From positions 930,001 through 994,000 of the forward strand of contig JAEUWY010000002.1 in assembly GCA_022059125.1 (NCBI GenBank): DNA of 64,000 nt, read 5' to 3'. The position numbers were made by a program, and so were the translations under genes. The stretch's first letter is position 1. Each line of letters starts with the position of its first letter. Source of the stretch: Corynespora cassiicola (lineage: Eukaryota; Ascomycota; Dothideomycetes; Pleosporales; Corynesporascaceae). Shown one piece after another: positions 36,956 through 47,992 of the stretch. Under the pieces are notes generated by a model. It ran no database searches and was not told the origin of the DNA. It saw only the letters and a program-made list of their open reading frames with translations.

Positions 36956-37834
36956 TCAAGCTGCGGGTGCAGCCCACTTGTTCTTTCTGGCCTCAGCCTT
37001 CTGTCTGTCTTCGGCACTCATCCAGCCTCCAGTACCTCGGCTCTTGTCATCCCGATTATCCTCTCGCTTTCGGTCCCCATCGCGTTGTCCGCGGCCACGC
37101 TGTCTGCCGCCACCAGACCTGCCACCACCGCCACCGGCGCCACCGGCGCCACCACCACGGCGCTTGTTGCGTCCAGCATCATCGTTATCGTCTCTTCCAC
37201 GTTTGCGGGCGCGCTCGCGTTCTGGGAGAGCCTCGTCCATGCCCTGCGGCGGGCCAGTCTCGCCAAACTTCTTCTTGCGCTCAAGTTTCTTCAAGCCCTC
37301 ATCATTCTCAATGTTGAGTCCGAACCTCTTAGCACGCGCTTTGCGCTTCTCAATTTCCTCATCGATTGTGGATGCAGCCAGACCACGAGAATAGTCGGGG
37401 GGAGGCGCCTTCGTCTCTTCGGCCGCAGTATCGCCGTCAGCATTGGTCTCATTCTCCTCGACGGGTGGCTTGACAGCTAGATCGTTTGTCGCGGCTGGGT
37501 CGATGTCGGCAACCTGATTGGGAACGTCTTGTGGGTTAGGAGGCTGGCCAGTGCCGCCAGCCTTTGCAGTCGCGGCAGCCTCGGGGGCAGTGGTCTCGGC
37601 TGGGGCAGCCTCGGCAGCAGGAGCTGGCTTTGCAGGCTCGTCATCATCCCAGTCAATCTCATCCTCTGGGTGAACAACAGCAGCAGCGCCGGCAGGGGCA
37701 GTTGGCTCAGCAGCCTTCTCGTCATCTTTGGTCAATCTGTCCACCATATCCGCCTTCTTGCCGCCGGTGGGAAGGCCGCGCGTCTTGAGAAGCGCCTCAA
37801 GATCGGCATTCTTCATCTTCGCGTACTCGGGCAT
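36956..37834 (-). CDS. SAP-domain mRNA-export factor, Tho1/SARNP-like
   Basis: Intronless, 292 residues. The N-terminal SAP domain (residues 4-38: YAKMKNADLEALLKTRGLP with GGKKADMVDRL) binds nucleic acid. A long Ala/Pro/Glu-rich acidic linker follows, then the conserved C-terminal Tho1 block: an EEIEKRKARAKRFGLN helix, LKKLERKKKFG, ERERARKRGR, an RGG/Gly-rich tract (GGGAGGAGGGGGRSGGGRQR) and a closing WMSAEDRQKAEARKNKWA. This order is that of yeast Tho1 and human SARNP/CIP29, which act in the TREX pathway coupling transcription to mRNA export with Sub2/DDX39. Nuclear. The Met at 37834 is the first in the frame and lies directly at the SAP domain. Confidence 0.9.
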   Translation of the reverse strand: MPEYAKMKNADLEALLKTRGLPTGGKKADMVDRLTKDDEKAAEPTAPAGAAAVVHPEDEIDWDDDEPAKPAPAAEAAPAETTAPEAAATAKAGGTGQPPNPQDVPNQVADIDPAATNDLAVKPPVEENETNADGDTAAEETKAPPPDYSRGLAASTIDEEIEKRKARAKRFGLNIENDEGLKKLERKKKFGETGPPQGMDEALPERERARKRGRDDNDDAGRNKRRGGGAGGAGGGGGRSGGGRQRGRGQRDGDRKREDNRDDKSRGTGGWMSAEDRQKAEARKNKWAAPAA

Positions 37835-39311
37835 CTTGTACGCGCGATTGTCGTGTGTTGAGAAAGTTGGTGTGAGCTGGGGTTATGGCGCAGTCTGTGG
37901 AGGAGACGCGCAACAGGAAAGTCGCAGAGGGCAGCTTGCAGGCGCGTCGGAGTCTGTTCGGTGACACTGTCGGTACTTGCTGATGCAGAGGCGGCGGCGC
38001 AAAAGAGAGCGCACTTGTATGCCGCACGTGGTGCAGAGATGGGCGGAAAGGAATGTGATGGGAAGAGGTGGTGAGGTCAACGAGCGCTCAGGGACGCCTT
38101 CTCCCCCAGTGCCAGAGCCGCGTATGCCAAGGCGCCAACATGAGCTTGGCGCGATCCGGATCCGTGCGCTTTCGACTCCAGGCCTCGACTGCACTCGGTA
38201 CAGTTCACCTAAATCCCTTTCTGGCCTTTGTGGTAATCTGACCACACACGTCAATCAAGCTTGTGACTCTCTTTTCAGGAAGCTGGAACTATTTCGTTTA
38301 TTAACACGTATAGCCTGAGATTTCCGACTTCTTGTTGCGACCTTCTTCTAGCCCTTGAAAGGGTTGCTAAACTGCTACCGGAACATCTGCCTTAGGGTCC
38401 TGGTAGTGTTGTGTTGGTTGAGCAGCGTCTTATCATCTTCAGAAGCCGCTTTATGCCCGTGGAGTCGCTCGTCTCATCCCAAACGCTTCAAACAGAGTCT
38501 GGCCTCGTCTCCGAACTCGGAATCTCTATCCTGTTATCTTTAGGTAAGTGCTCCACACACTATCTGAAAGCTACCCGACAAGCGTCGTGGAACCCTGGAG
38601 CTAGATGGATTGCCCGCACTCCGTGGTTTGTCGCCTTTGTTTTTGCGTCCCGTACGGTGATGTCAGAAAACTACGAGCCTAAGCGCCCTGCAAACCGTCA
38701 CTTCACGCACAACCGCCCATGGAGAGTCTGGTTTGGATGTGGTCAGTGGAATGTGATGGACAGCATGCCATGGGTCATAATCAATCGACCAGCGGAATGG
38801 AGCAAATCTGCTGCCTCCCTGTTCACCCCCTCCACCATTTCGCTGATGCTATGAGATCACCACTCAATCTTTTCAACGAGTCAGACCACCATCCGTTGGG
38901 CGAAGGTGGCGCGTTGTCATCTCCAATGGCACCCGCTCTCAACCGCTCAGTTTACCCGCAGTGACGCTTGAGCTCCGCGCCGTGCCGCACTTCTCTTCTT
39001 CCCCCCGCACAACGGCCATGATATTACCGGGGGAGAGCCTGCAATCGAGTTGAGACTATCGACATGTCCGCCTGTGGTGGGCCTTTGCCCAAGTCTCCTT
39101 AGCATCGATGACCCCTACCCAGGCCTGCAGATGCATGTTTTACGCAACACCGTTCGCTGAACCTTGATCTACTGGCTCTAAAGAAGGCCATATGCAACAT
39201 TACTGCACCATCTTCTTCGATGCCTTTCAATGGTCTAATGCACGCCTATCACGGCCGTACGAAGGTCGCACACGGAGGCTATACATGGACGGCTTAGGCA
39301 GACGGGACGGT

Positions 39312-39333
39312 CAACCGCTTCACAACCGCTTCA
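39312..39333. repeat. Tandem 11-bp duplication
   Basis: CAACCGCTTCA is repeated twice without a spacer (39312-39322 and 39323-39333). Confidence 0.85.
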
Positions 39334-40209
39334 TTCGCGGTGCATCTATGCCGTGTATTACGCGCCGTCATCCTTGACGACGACGTGCGTGCTGCTAGAC
39401 TGGTGCTGCAAGTAATGCTGCAAAGTGTCCGAATGCAGAACCATGCCGGCACAGAGGTCTCACAAAACAACATTTGGAGATCAATCGAGGCGCATCACCC
39501 CTGCGTCGAGCCGCAGCGTGTGACTAGATCGAATGCCCTCTGCCCACCCTCATTGGAGGACAGAGATATGATAAAAAGCCCCATATGGCAAAGCGCAATC
39601 ACATGACCAAAAGACGATGCGACCAGGGTTGATCATGGTCACACCTGCGAAGCGAATCACATTGCAAAAGAAGGGTCAGCGGACTCTGATGGCTTGCGTA
39701 GGACCTGGGAACCGGAAAAGGGTGGAAAATTTCCACGATCCCCCCGAGGCCCGGCTGAAACTGTTGAACAAGCTTGGAGGGATATCCTCGCGACTGCCAA
39801 CAGCAAACTTCAGAGAGGATTTTGTCGACAATTGAGACAATCTCGGCGAGGGCGAGTGGTGGTGATGTGCTGTCAGTGTGGCGAGGCTGATCGTGCTCAG
39901 CCTCCCTCTGCTGCAGCTAAAGGGCTAACCCGATGCACTTAGCCACACTCTCAGCTTGCTCGGGCAACTCGCATTCGAAATTCATGCGCTGTGGGCGAAT
40001 CCTCCCTTTGGACCAGGTTGCAGAGCGGTCACGAGAATAGCAGACGAGAATAGCAGGCCTGTGGATCTTGCAAAGAGCACCCGCCTTGCGACGCGCAAAA
40101 CGCGCATCTCCAGCATGACTCTTCTCTACGGGAGCGATTGGCCGCCCCGCGCATTGGGCGTCTGATGGAGGAGTCACGGCTGCCATCGGGCCTTGTGCTC
40201 AGGCTCAAT

Positions 40210-40365
40210 CGCCGCCGCCGTCGTCGTCGTAGGCCCAGGTCCCTCTAGATGCCCTTCTGGGAGAGGTGCAGGCGGCCTATAGTGCTCCAAACTGCCTTGC
40301 CTGGTGAGACACCACAACTCGAGCCCAGTCACGGCGAGAGCTGGACGGTTCGACGGTTCGACGGT
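40210..40365. repeat. Trinucleotide and octanucleotide tandem repeats
   Basis: A GCC/GTC trinucleotide run (40211-40230) is followed by GACGGTTC repeated 2.75 times (40344-40365) in non-coding DNA. Confidence 0.8.
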
Positions 40366-41781
40366 GTTGAACGGCGTACGGAGCTGAGGCAGAACAGGTG
40401 GCTTCCTGGAGGGTTTTTATCTGCTGAGGGTGCGGCCACGGCCTCATGGTGACTCGCCAGAGCCGGTCCTCAGCTCCCCCCGAGTCCCATCAGGACGTCA
40501 CCGAAGTCATGGCAATTGTACGAGGCCAGTTTGGCTCGGTCTGCGATCGTCCCCAGTGGCATCAGCCTGGCAGGCTAAACGGCAGGTAGCGAGGGCCCTA
40601 CAGCCAACCGTGGCCCCCCGTCGCGCCGGGCCAGGCCTGGGACAGCCCACCCCAGCGCCTCCGCGAATGGCGGGAGCACCACAGCGCATGGGCTGTTTGC
40701 GAATTGACTCCCACCACACCAACCCAGCCGTTTCACTGGCCGTCGCCGTCTGCCCTCTTTTCTCGAGCCGCCTGTTCAGGCGCAAGCGCCGCCCCCCCAG
40801 GCCTACATGCTTCTGCCGGGTCAGCCCAGCGCCTGCCAAAAGCCCAGCCCAGCCGTCATGGATGCCAGAAATGCGCGTCTCGTCGCCAGGGTCGCGTTGG
40901 GTGTCGCGGTATACATAGCGATATCGACCCCACCTCGCCTCGCACCAGAGTCAGCACGCCGAATTGCCCTCGACCAACAGCTAGAAGCATCCAGCCTGCT
41001 GCCCAGGGCCTCTGACCCAGGAGCCCCTTGAAATCCCCCTCGGACTGGCCCTCTTCGCCTTGGTCGCTAACGACGGAAACCCGCGGACCCTCTCCCCACT
41101 GCTCTCCCCACGCCGCTGCCGGAGGACCCTTAAAGGAGCATCTCGGACGCGCGCGCTGCCGCCGGCGTATATTGCCCACGGCCGTCCTGCACGCTGCACT
41201 GTACGCTGTACGCTTCTCGCTCCACGCCTCGCCGCCCGCTTTTTTTCCCTTCCCAGCATCCCGGTCCGAATGCATGGTAGGGTCGGTTGAGCCGTGAGTG
41301 CTGAGCCACAGTCGAGTGACGCCACGGCCACTTTCATCGGCCACGTCCGAGCGGGTGGCGCAACGCTCAAGAGGCACGAAGACCAACCCTCACCGAATAT
41401 CTGCAGCCAGTCCCGGGATCCGTGTACCCTTTTTGCTGCATATCTTAAATGGCCGAGTCCCGTGTCCTTGTACCTGAACTATAATCTTTTTTTTGCCACC
41501 CCCAGTCTCCCGGCACTTTGGACTCCCGCGCTGCCCACTTTGCTACGCGCGAATAATCAGACGCAAACCGGCCGAGCTGAGTGCTGCTGACGGCACCCAT
41601 AGCACGACCCACCCGGCATTGGTTGCCTCTGGGATCCCTCGCGCTGACATCCCCCTCAAAGTTTCACCTGCGGACCACCAAATGCCTTCATGAGTTACTC
41701 AGCGCACACAAGCTTCCGTAGTACAGGACCCGGTCAGTCGTTACTCGTTGTACCCAACCGGGTCATACAAAGTTACCAGAC

Positions 41782-44700
41782 ATGGCTTCCTATAAGTCAC
41801 AATTCAATCCTCCTAGGAGGACCGAGGAACAATCGCTCTACTCTCAACGAGCTCCCACCACCCGGTTGCCACAACGATCAGTCACTCCCACGGCAACTAG
41901 CAGCTCCCAGCTGCCTACCCCGGCCCACACCAAGCTACAGAAGAAGAGGCCCACAAGAGATGAGCAGGTGCCTCCCGCCAGAGCTGTCACTAGCCAGCGA
42001 GCCACTGCGTCAAAACCTTCGATAGCAGTGAGGCCACGCCAAGGGAGCACCATTACCACTGTACCTATGACCCGCCCAGACCCGAGCATGCTCGCATCTA
42101 AGACATCGCGACAGAGCTCCTCTTCTCGCCTGCCAAAGCTCGAAGTCCCCGCCACCACACGTACGCCATCGCTCATATCAGGATCCTCCGCTTCGACTGT
42201 CGATAGCCCTCAATCAAATGTGCTGAGAAGGAAACAATCAAGCATTGGAGTCGGAAGCAGCAGGCATAGGTCACAAACAAGAGAAGGATCGATGTCATCG
42301 CAGGAGGAACGGCAGACAGTGAGAGAAATACCTGGTGGCTACAAAGACCCATTTTCCGAGACGGTCTTGGGCATATCGCTGCCCCCCTCTTCTACTATAC
42401 TCACGCGCGCTGAACCAGAAGTTGAGATCCCAGAGATCAGCTACTACGATCTCGAGGTTGCCCCTGCAGACATCTTGCCACTTCCAGCCCCTCAATATGC
42501 ACTGTCTACCACTCCCTCGACACGATACTCGGAATCCCCTGGGCCTTTTAGCATCTCGTCTACCCCGACGTCAATGTCCTCATATTCTCCCGGAGCAACC
42601 TTCTCAAGCAAAACCTCTCGCACAAAGCAGTCAAGCCCACTACAAAGCCGACCTCCGGTCACCAGACACAGAACGCCAGACGAACTCAACTCTCGCCAAC
42701 AGCACGGACTCCCTTCTGTCCGGGAGTCCTCAACCTCCTCTTCGTCCACCTCTACCGTACTCGCGGAAGCACCGAAACTGAAGGAAAAGCAATCGCCCGG
42801 CCGTCTTCCTGCCCCACCCCCGACTCCTCCAACCCAATTCTCTCCCAGCGATTCTCAGACGGAGTTTTCACCACCAGAAGTCGTGGCAAACAAGCATCGA
42901 TCTCCGGGGCAAATTCAAAAGGCTCCGGTTCAGGCACCCCCGGAGCTGGCACACTTGGCGATTGCAACGCCCGCAGTGCCACGAGAGAGCCGGAGGCCAG
43001 TAAGGCCCAGCAGAGATGGAACCCCCGAGATCCCGAGCCGATTGCGAGGACCGTCGCCAGTCATCCAGAGCAACATGAGTAGTTTGCCATCGTCGCACAA
43101 ACGCACCACATCGACTGAATCCAGAACCGGGGTGATGCCTGGGGGGAGAGCCAGATTCGGGATCTCTGCAAAGCCATCCTCCCGCAACCCATCACCTAAT
43201 CCTAGTCTTACATCAGGGTTCACCCCCGCCTCTCGTGCCCCCACTCGTGGGCCAACACCAGAGGTGCAAACCAACGCTGATAAGCCGCGCTCGAAGACAC
43301 TTCCCAGTCCGGCTCCACCCCCAACGACGAGCAAGACGTCAAGGTTTGGCTTCTTCTCTCGTCGCACTAAAACCGAGCCGGCGCCCGAAGTTCCAAAGTC
43401 TGAGAAGAAGCTCCACAGGCGAGGCCCCGCCGCTGGCACCGGACACGAAGGCTATGGTAGGTATGCACTTCGCGGCCGAAGTGGGAGCTCGGTTAGTACT
43501 TCCAGCATGGGTCGATCACCCAGTGCTGGAACCACGACGGAGAGCCTAGAACGCACCCCATCTAGCCGCAAGAGCAGTGTCACAAGCACGACTAGCACCG
43601 AGATGGACAACTTCTTCTTGGACCGGCTGGCCCCCGTAGTCATACGCGGCGCGGGCAGCAGCACCGAGCTATCCCAAAGCCCAGAACCGATGCACAGCTC
43701 GAGCAGCCTGGATGTTTCATCGCCGCGTACGGAGCAGCTGGAGAAGAAGACCAGCCATCCGGCACGACCCGTCCTCGATGGCAAGCGCCCGTCGTTGCTG
43801 CCATCAGCTATGTCAGATCCCGTGCGTGCCGGATCCCCAAGCAAGAAGATGCCGATTGGCCTCCGAAGACCTTCAGACAGCGATGACGACACAGTCAAGA
43901 GATCTTTCCTGCCTTCGCTGGCGGCGAAGCGTGCCTCGCGCACGTCCAGGCTGGTGGACGGGATGCCCCTTTCCAAGGTGACGTCCGGGAGCACCATGCG
44001 ACGCAAAGCGTCCATCAGCGGGTACATTTCAGACGACAAGGAAGGCAAGTGGCTCAAGTCGTCAAAGAAGGACAAAGCAGAGAAGGAAAAGGACGGGAAG
44101 AAGAAGCCCAAGAAGTGGAACTTCTTCCAGCGGGCACACGCCGTGCCACGGGTTGATTCTCCAGCAACGGAGCCAGCCAGTGCGGCAAACAAGACGCAGG
44201 CCTCGCGGTCGCTCGCCCACTATGCACTGATGGACTCCCAGTCCGGCATCGGGCTCGAAGACATCGAGCAGCTCATTGAAGAGGCCGACAGCGCTCCCGA
44301 GACATGGCCGCTGGACGAGGACCCGGGCGGCGAAGGTGGCGAGGGAGCCGAGGGCGCGCTTTCCGACAGCGAGCCGGAGAGGAAGGAACGCATGCCCTCG
44401 ATGCTCCTTCCGCCCAGACCGGTGCTGCCGCCCGACTTTGCGCCTCCTGGCCGGCCGGCATCGCCCAAAGTGTCGCTGCGGGCCGACGCCCAGCCCCAGC
44501 CTAAACTTACCCTCGACACCACCTTCCACAGCCGTGCCCCCAGCGCCACCCGCCCGTCGGCGCCGCCGTCCCTCCCGGACCTGACGCCTGTCACTGACCT
44601 CTCGCCGGCCTCGTCGCCTTCCCGTCCGCTGTCCCCAGTAGAGCCTACTGCGGCACCCCAGTCGACGTCAACACCAGCACCAGCACCAGCACCCTCTCCG

Positions 44701-46761
44701 GCTCCAACCTTCACCACCAACCATGCACAGAGCCCTTCGCTCCCTGGGCCCCCGCCCGCAACCCCGCCCCCAAGACCCAGCCGCCTGGCCCAGGTTGGTC
44801 GCATCCCACAGGTCGTCTCGAGACGGAACCAGGACCGCAGGGCCCCCTCGCAGTCCTTCTCGCGACCTTTTGTCGCAGATCAGAGCCGTCCCAGCGAGCC
44901 GCCCAAAACCGCCTTCGACCCGTCTCCTTCGGCCACCGTTACTGCGGGCCCTGCCATTGAACCATTTCCCGTGCTTCAAGGCCTTAATGCCCTCTCCCAC
45001 GCCTCGGCCATTGCCACCTTGAGCCCCACTGCTGAAGAAACGAACCGTCAAAGCGAGTTCTTCAGATTCCCACCGCGAAAAGACTCTGAACTCTCGTATT
45101 CCAGTAGCTCTGGTATATGGAGCTTCCCTCCCACTTCCGGCACAGCGGTTGTCCCATCCCCTGGCGCTCCTCAATCTGACGACGAAGTCTGGAATGAGTA
45201 CGACGACTTGATCGACGAGGTCCTCTCCCCAGTGGATTCATGCACCAACCAAGCTAGAGATGAGCTCTTCAGCCAGCATCCCTCACTGGAGCCGCTACCG
45301 CTGAGGCTCAAGGCTACGCGTACATCCTCCCAAACTAATCTTTCCGACGCCGGCGCTTCGAATCCCTCGCTGCACCTTCGACGCTCCCGCCTCCTTGCTG
45401 TCCTTCATTCTGCTCAGACCCCCACTTCCCCCGTCTCATTTTCGGATTTTATCCAGGACTATGGAGAGAGAAACTTGAGTGTAATCGACCCAGTCACTGG
45501 GCGCTTGAGCTTGCCTGCCAGTTCTTGCATGTCTAGTGGCTCCGGTCCACAGAGTCGTGCCGGTTCGGTGCGCTCCAGTCTGCCAGCCTCTTTGACCGTG
45601 AGCGCTCGCCAATCGAAGGCTACGCTTGCTACCAAGTCGGACAAAGACCGTGAAAGCGCAAACGCAAACAAGTACAGGGACAGCCGGCTTATGGAAATCG
45701 CCGAAGCCCAGAGGGATGGTCTCGTGTCCATGGCCAACCTCCGGTTCGGAGCACTCATGACCAGCAAATGGCTCTCGTTCGGCCGTGTACTGTTCAGCCC
45801 AGCTCACTTTGAGCTCAAAGACCCAAAGGAGGATCGAGTGTTGGTCATCGATGGCCTGGGCAAAGACTGGTCGTACTATTGCGCCTTGACGTACTCCGAG
45901 GCCACCATCTACAACCTCGGCCCCGGCCCATCGTCGTCTGCTACCTCAAACAACGAGACTTCCGAGCCGTGGTCGACGCTTCGTAACCACCACCACTACT
46001 CCCACCCGTCACTCTCCGCCTCTTTCCCCTTTCCGAAGGGTTTCTTCGCCTGTGTGGTGCTTCGCTTCCCTCCTGCGCTCCCGTCTTCCGTCCACCGCTC
46101 CATCATATCAGAGTGTAAGCGGGTTCTGCGGCCTGGTGGTCACCTTGAGATCAGCGTGCTGGACTTAGACCTAGTCAACATGGGCAACCGAGCGCGGCGC
46201 GCCATTCGAGGCCTAAAGGTCAAGATGCAAGTCGCTGATGAGCATGTATCGCTCCGCAACATCAGCGACGAGATCATGGCTGGTCTCGGCAGGAAGGGTT
46301 TCACCGAATGCAACAGATGTTTCGTGGGAGTGCCTGTTGCCGGCAAACTTCCTGGCTCGGAGAATATAGACTCGCCAGGCGGCAAGAAGCGAAAAGGCAG
46401 CACATCTAGTTCCATCGGAAAGGCGACTGGATCCTTGTCAAATGCTGTCAAGCACCCCAAACCGGAAGTCTCATTCTCCGATCTTCTCAACGCACAGTCG
46501 TCTTCCGAATCCACAGATGACGGCATTACCGAGATGGTGGCGCGCGTCGGTCGATGGTGGTACTCGCGCTGCTACGAATCCCTCGTCCTCCCCGAAGCTG
46601 GCGAACCAGGTGCCGCCAACTCTGGCAATCTCCTTGAGAGCAGCATCTGGCGGGATGAAAGTCTGATCAACGAGTGCGAGAAACGCGGCACAAGTTTCCG
46701 ACTCTTGATAGGCTATGCACAAAAGCCAGAGCTAGGCGTCCGACGCACTGTCAGTGTGTGA
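41782..46761 (+). CDS. Large disordered protein with C-terminal methyltransferase-like domain
   Basis: Intronless, 1659 residues. The first 1290 residues are Ser/Pro/Thr/Arg-rich low-complexity sequence without a recognisable fold, with basic patches (KSSKKDKAEKEKDGKKKPKK) and Pro-rich tracts. The folded part begins around residue 1297 (RLMEIAEAQRDGLVSMANLR, FGALMTSKWLSFGRVLFS). It contains a class I methyltransferase-like core: VLVIDGLGKDWSYYCALTY (motif I position), ATIYNLGP, FPKGFFACVVLRFP, then RVLRPGGHLEISVLDLDL (motif III-like loop) and a C-terminal WWYSRCYE block. The motif I loop lacks the usual GxGxG. I do not know a named orthologue. A scaffold with a catalytically altered methyltransferase fold and a weak S-adenosylmethionine enzyme are both possible. 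The long tail suggests phosphorylation-dependent interactions in the cytosol, which is inference only. Confidence 0.75.
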   Translation: MASYKSQFNPPRRTEEQSLYSQRAPTTRLPQRSVTPTATSSSQLPTPAHTKLQKKRPTRDEQVPPARAVTSQRATASKPSIAVRPRQGSTITTVPMTRPDPSMLASKTSRQSSSSRLPKLEVPATTRTPSLISGSSASTVDSPQSNVLRRKQSSIGVGSSRHRSQTREGSMSSQEERQTVREIPGGYKDPFSETVLGISLPPSSTILTRAEPEVEIPEISYYDLEVAPADILPLPAPQYALSTTPSTRYSESPGPFSISSTPTSMSSYSPGATFSSKTSRTKQSSPLQSRPPVTRHRTPDELNSRQQHGLPSVRESSTSSSSTSTVLAEAPKLKEKQSPGRLPAPPPTPPTQFSPSDSQTEFSPPEVVANKHRSPGQIQKAPVQAPPELAHLAIATPAVPRESRRPVRPSRDGTPEIPSRLRGPSPVIQSNMSSLPSSHKRTTSTESRTGVMPGGRARFGISAKPSSRNPSPNPSLTSGFTPASRAPTRGPTPEVQTNADKPRSKTLPSPAPPPTTSKTSRFGFFSRRTKTEPAPEVPKSEKKLHRRGPAAGTGHEGYGRYALRGRSGSSVSTSSMGRSPSAGTTTESLERTPSSRKSSVTSTTSTEMDNFFLDRLAPVVIRGAGSSTELSQSPEPMHSSSSLDVSSPRTEQLEKKTSHPARPVLDGKRPSLLPSAMSDPVRAGSPSKKMPIGLRRPSDSDDDTVKRSFLPSLAAKRASRTSRLVDGMPLSKVTSGSTMRRKASISGYISDDKEGKWLKSSKKDKAEKEKDGKKKPKKWNFFQRAHAVPRVDSPATEPASAANKTQASRSLAHYALMDSQSGIGLEDIEQLIEEADSAPETWPLDEDPGGEGGEGAEGALSDSEPERKERMPSMLLPPRPVLPPDFAPPGRPASPKVSLRADAQPQPKLTLDTTFHSRAPSATRPSAPPSLPDLTPVTDLSPASSPSRPLSPVEPTAAPQSTSTPAPAPAPSPAPTFTTNHAQSPSLPGPPPATPPPRPSRLAQVGRIPQVVSRRNQDRRAPSQSFSRPFVADQSRPSEPPKTAFDPSPSATVTAGPAIEPFPVLQGLNALSHASAIATLSPTAEETNRQSEFFRFPPRKDSELSYSSSSGIWSFPPTSGTAVVPSPGAPQSDDEVWNEYDDLIDEVLSPVDSCTNQARDELFSQHPSLEPLPLRLKATRTSSQTNLSDAGASNPSLHLRRSRLLAVLHSAQTPTSPVSFSDFIQDYGERNLSVIDPVTGRLSLPASSCMSSGSGPQSRAGSVRSSLPASLTVSARQSKATLATKSDKDRESANANKYRDSRLMEIAEAQRDGLVSMANLRFGALMTSKWLSFGRVLFSPAHFELKDPKEDRVLVIDGLGKDWSYYCALTYSEATIYNLGPGPSSSATSNNETSEPWSTLRNHHHYSHPSLSASFPFPKGFFACVVLRFPPALPSSVHRSIISECKRVLRPGGHLEISVLDLDLVNMGNRARRAIRGLKVKMQVADEHVSLRNISDEIMAGLGRKGFTECNRCFVGVPVAGKLPGSENIDSPGGKKRKGSTSSSIGKATGSLSNAVKHPKPEVSFSDLLNAQSSSESTDDGITEMVARVGRWWYSRCYESLVLPEAGEPGAANSGNLLESSIWRDESLINECEKRGTSFRLLIGYAQKPELGVRRTVSV

Positions 46762-47992
46762 GGAGTCCTCAACTGTCCAATTCTCCTTCCTTAAGAGCTG
46801 CGCTCCTCTAGACCCCAGAGGTCTCTTTGCTCCATACAAGTTGTATTGTTTGGCCTTTTTTTTCCTTTCTTGTCGCGTCAGTTTTGCGTTCAAGCGTTTC
46901 TATACCCTCTTTTGTTTCCCTCATTCTCTTGCATAGCGATGGCGGCTTGGATCGATGCATCAACGTCTACACGAGCGAATGGCGCGAGCCTTCAAACATC
47001 AAATACGTAATATCTGCTTTTTAGGGGGGCCTTGTGGGATTGCGACATGCTGGTTATGGACACCTTTGGAGGCGGGTTTGGTGTGTTTGTTGGCGGTTGG
47101 ATACCCTGGACATGGCAAATAACGAGACATGTAGATATGAACAATGGCCCGCAATAGCACGTGGCTAGGAATGAGTTATTTTGACACCGATTCAACGGCC
47201 GGGTCTTTGTTGTGTTGTTGTGACTCGCTGTGATCTTCCATGGCACGCACAGGACGGAGCGACCACTTCTCAGCCGTCCCATGCTCGGAGGGAAGGCCTA
47301 GTGAAGTTCGCTTAGAACAAGTGCCTCGAAAGAAAAGCCACGTTTTAATGGCGCTCTCAGGTGGATGCCAAGGGAGAAAGAAGTTGGCTGAGCGGTCACA
47401 CGATCATGTTCCTCTGGCGATGGAGACTGCTATGCGCGCACAGTACCCGCGGGCGTGTGGCTGCAATGTTCTCAACGAGAGGGCGGTGATCCGGTTTCCG
47501 CTTAGACTGAATATCCCTCCCTCTGTTCCACCGCCAATCATGCAGGGGACATGAGCTGCACGCTGGTGATCTGTTGACTACACACGCATGTGTACACACA
47601 GAATCGCCTCCCACGCTTTGATCCAACTGCTCTGCCCCAACAGAAGACGCAATACGTTGCGCTTGTTGGACACGGCACAGCGCCGAGGTGGATGAACAGG
47701 ATGAATGGCGGAAGAACTCCGGAGATTGGGTGGTGGGCGCACGGGCCCACATACAAAAGTGTGGAGCAGGTCGCTGCAACTGCTGCGAGCTTCCGCACAC
47801 GAACACGGCGCTCCGCTCCAGTCCAGCTCGCCTGTCCCTCTGCTGCCCTTCTCTTCTGTACAGGCCTCTTTGACAGCATTGCGCTACTAATTGCTTCTTG
47901 TAATAGGCCTCGACTGACCCCTCGTGCTCCTCCTCACCCCACGTAGTAGCGTCCTCCTGCCCCCCTCGGCAACTCCTTAAAATTTCGCAATC
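46762..47992. other. Intergenic
   Basis: 3' UTR of the large disordered-protein gene and the squalene synthase promoter. No coding or RNA feature recognised. I looked for a convincing sterol-response element and cannot name one. Confidence 0.55.

Larger units (their letters stand above)
37835..41781. other. Gene-sparse, GC-rich intergenic region
   Basis: 3.9 kb with no supported gene. It holds three minor tandem repeats (described separately) and becomes strongly GC-rich from about 40200 to 41300. Open frames on both strands there overlap each other and lack domains, so I treat them as base-composition artefacts. The last few hundred bases are the leader of the next gene. Confidence 0.5.

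Noticed and set aside
40430..41386. Opposed frames of more than 100 codons on both strands in GC-rich DNA
   Set aside because: They overlap each other in several frames, as expected where stop codons are rare; no domain.
43452..44804. Long minus-strand frames inside the disordered-protein gene
   Set aside because: Antisense shadows of Ser/Pro/Arg-rich coding sequence; no independent evidence.
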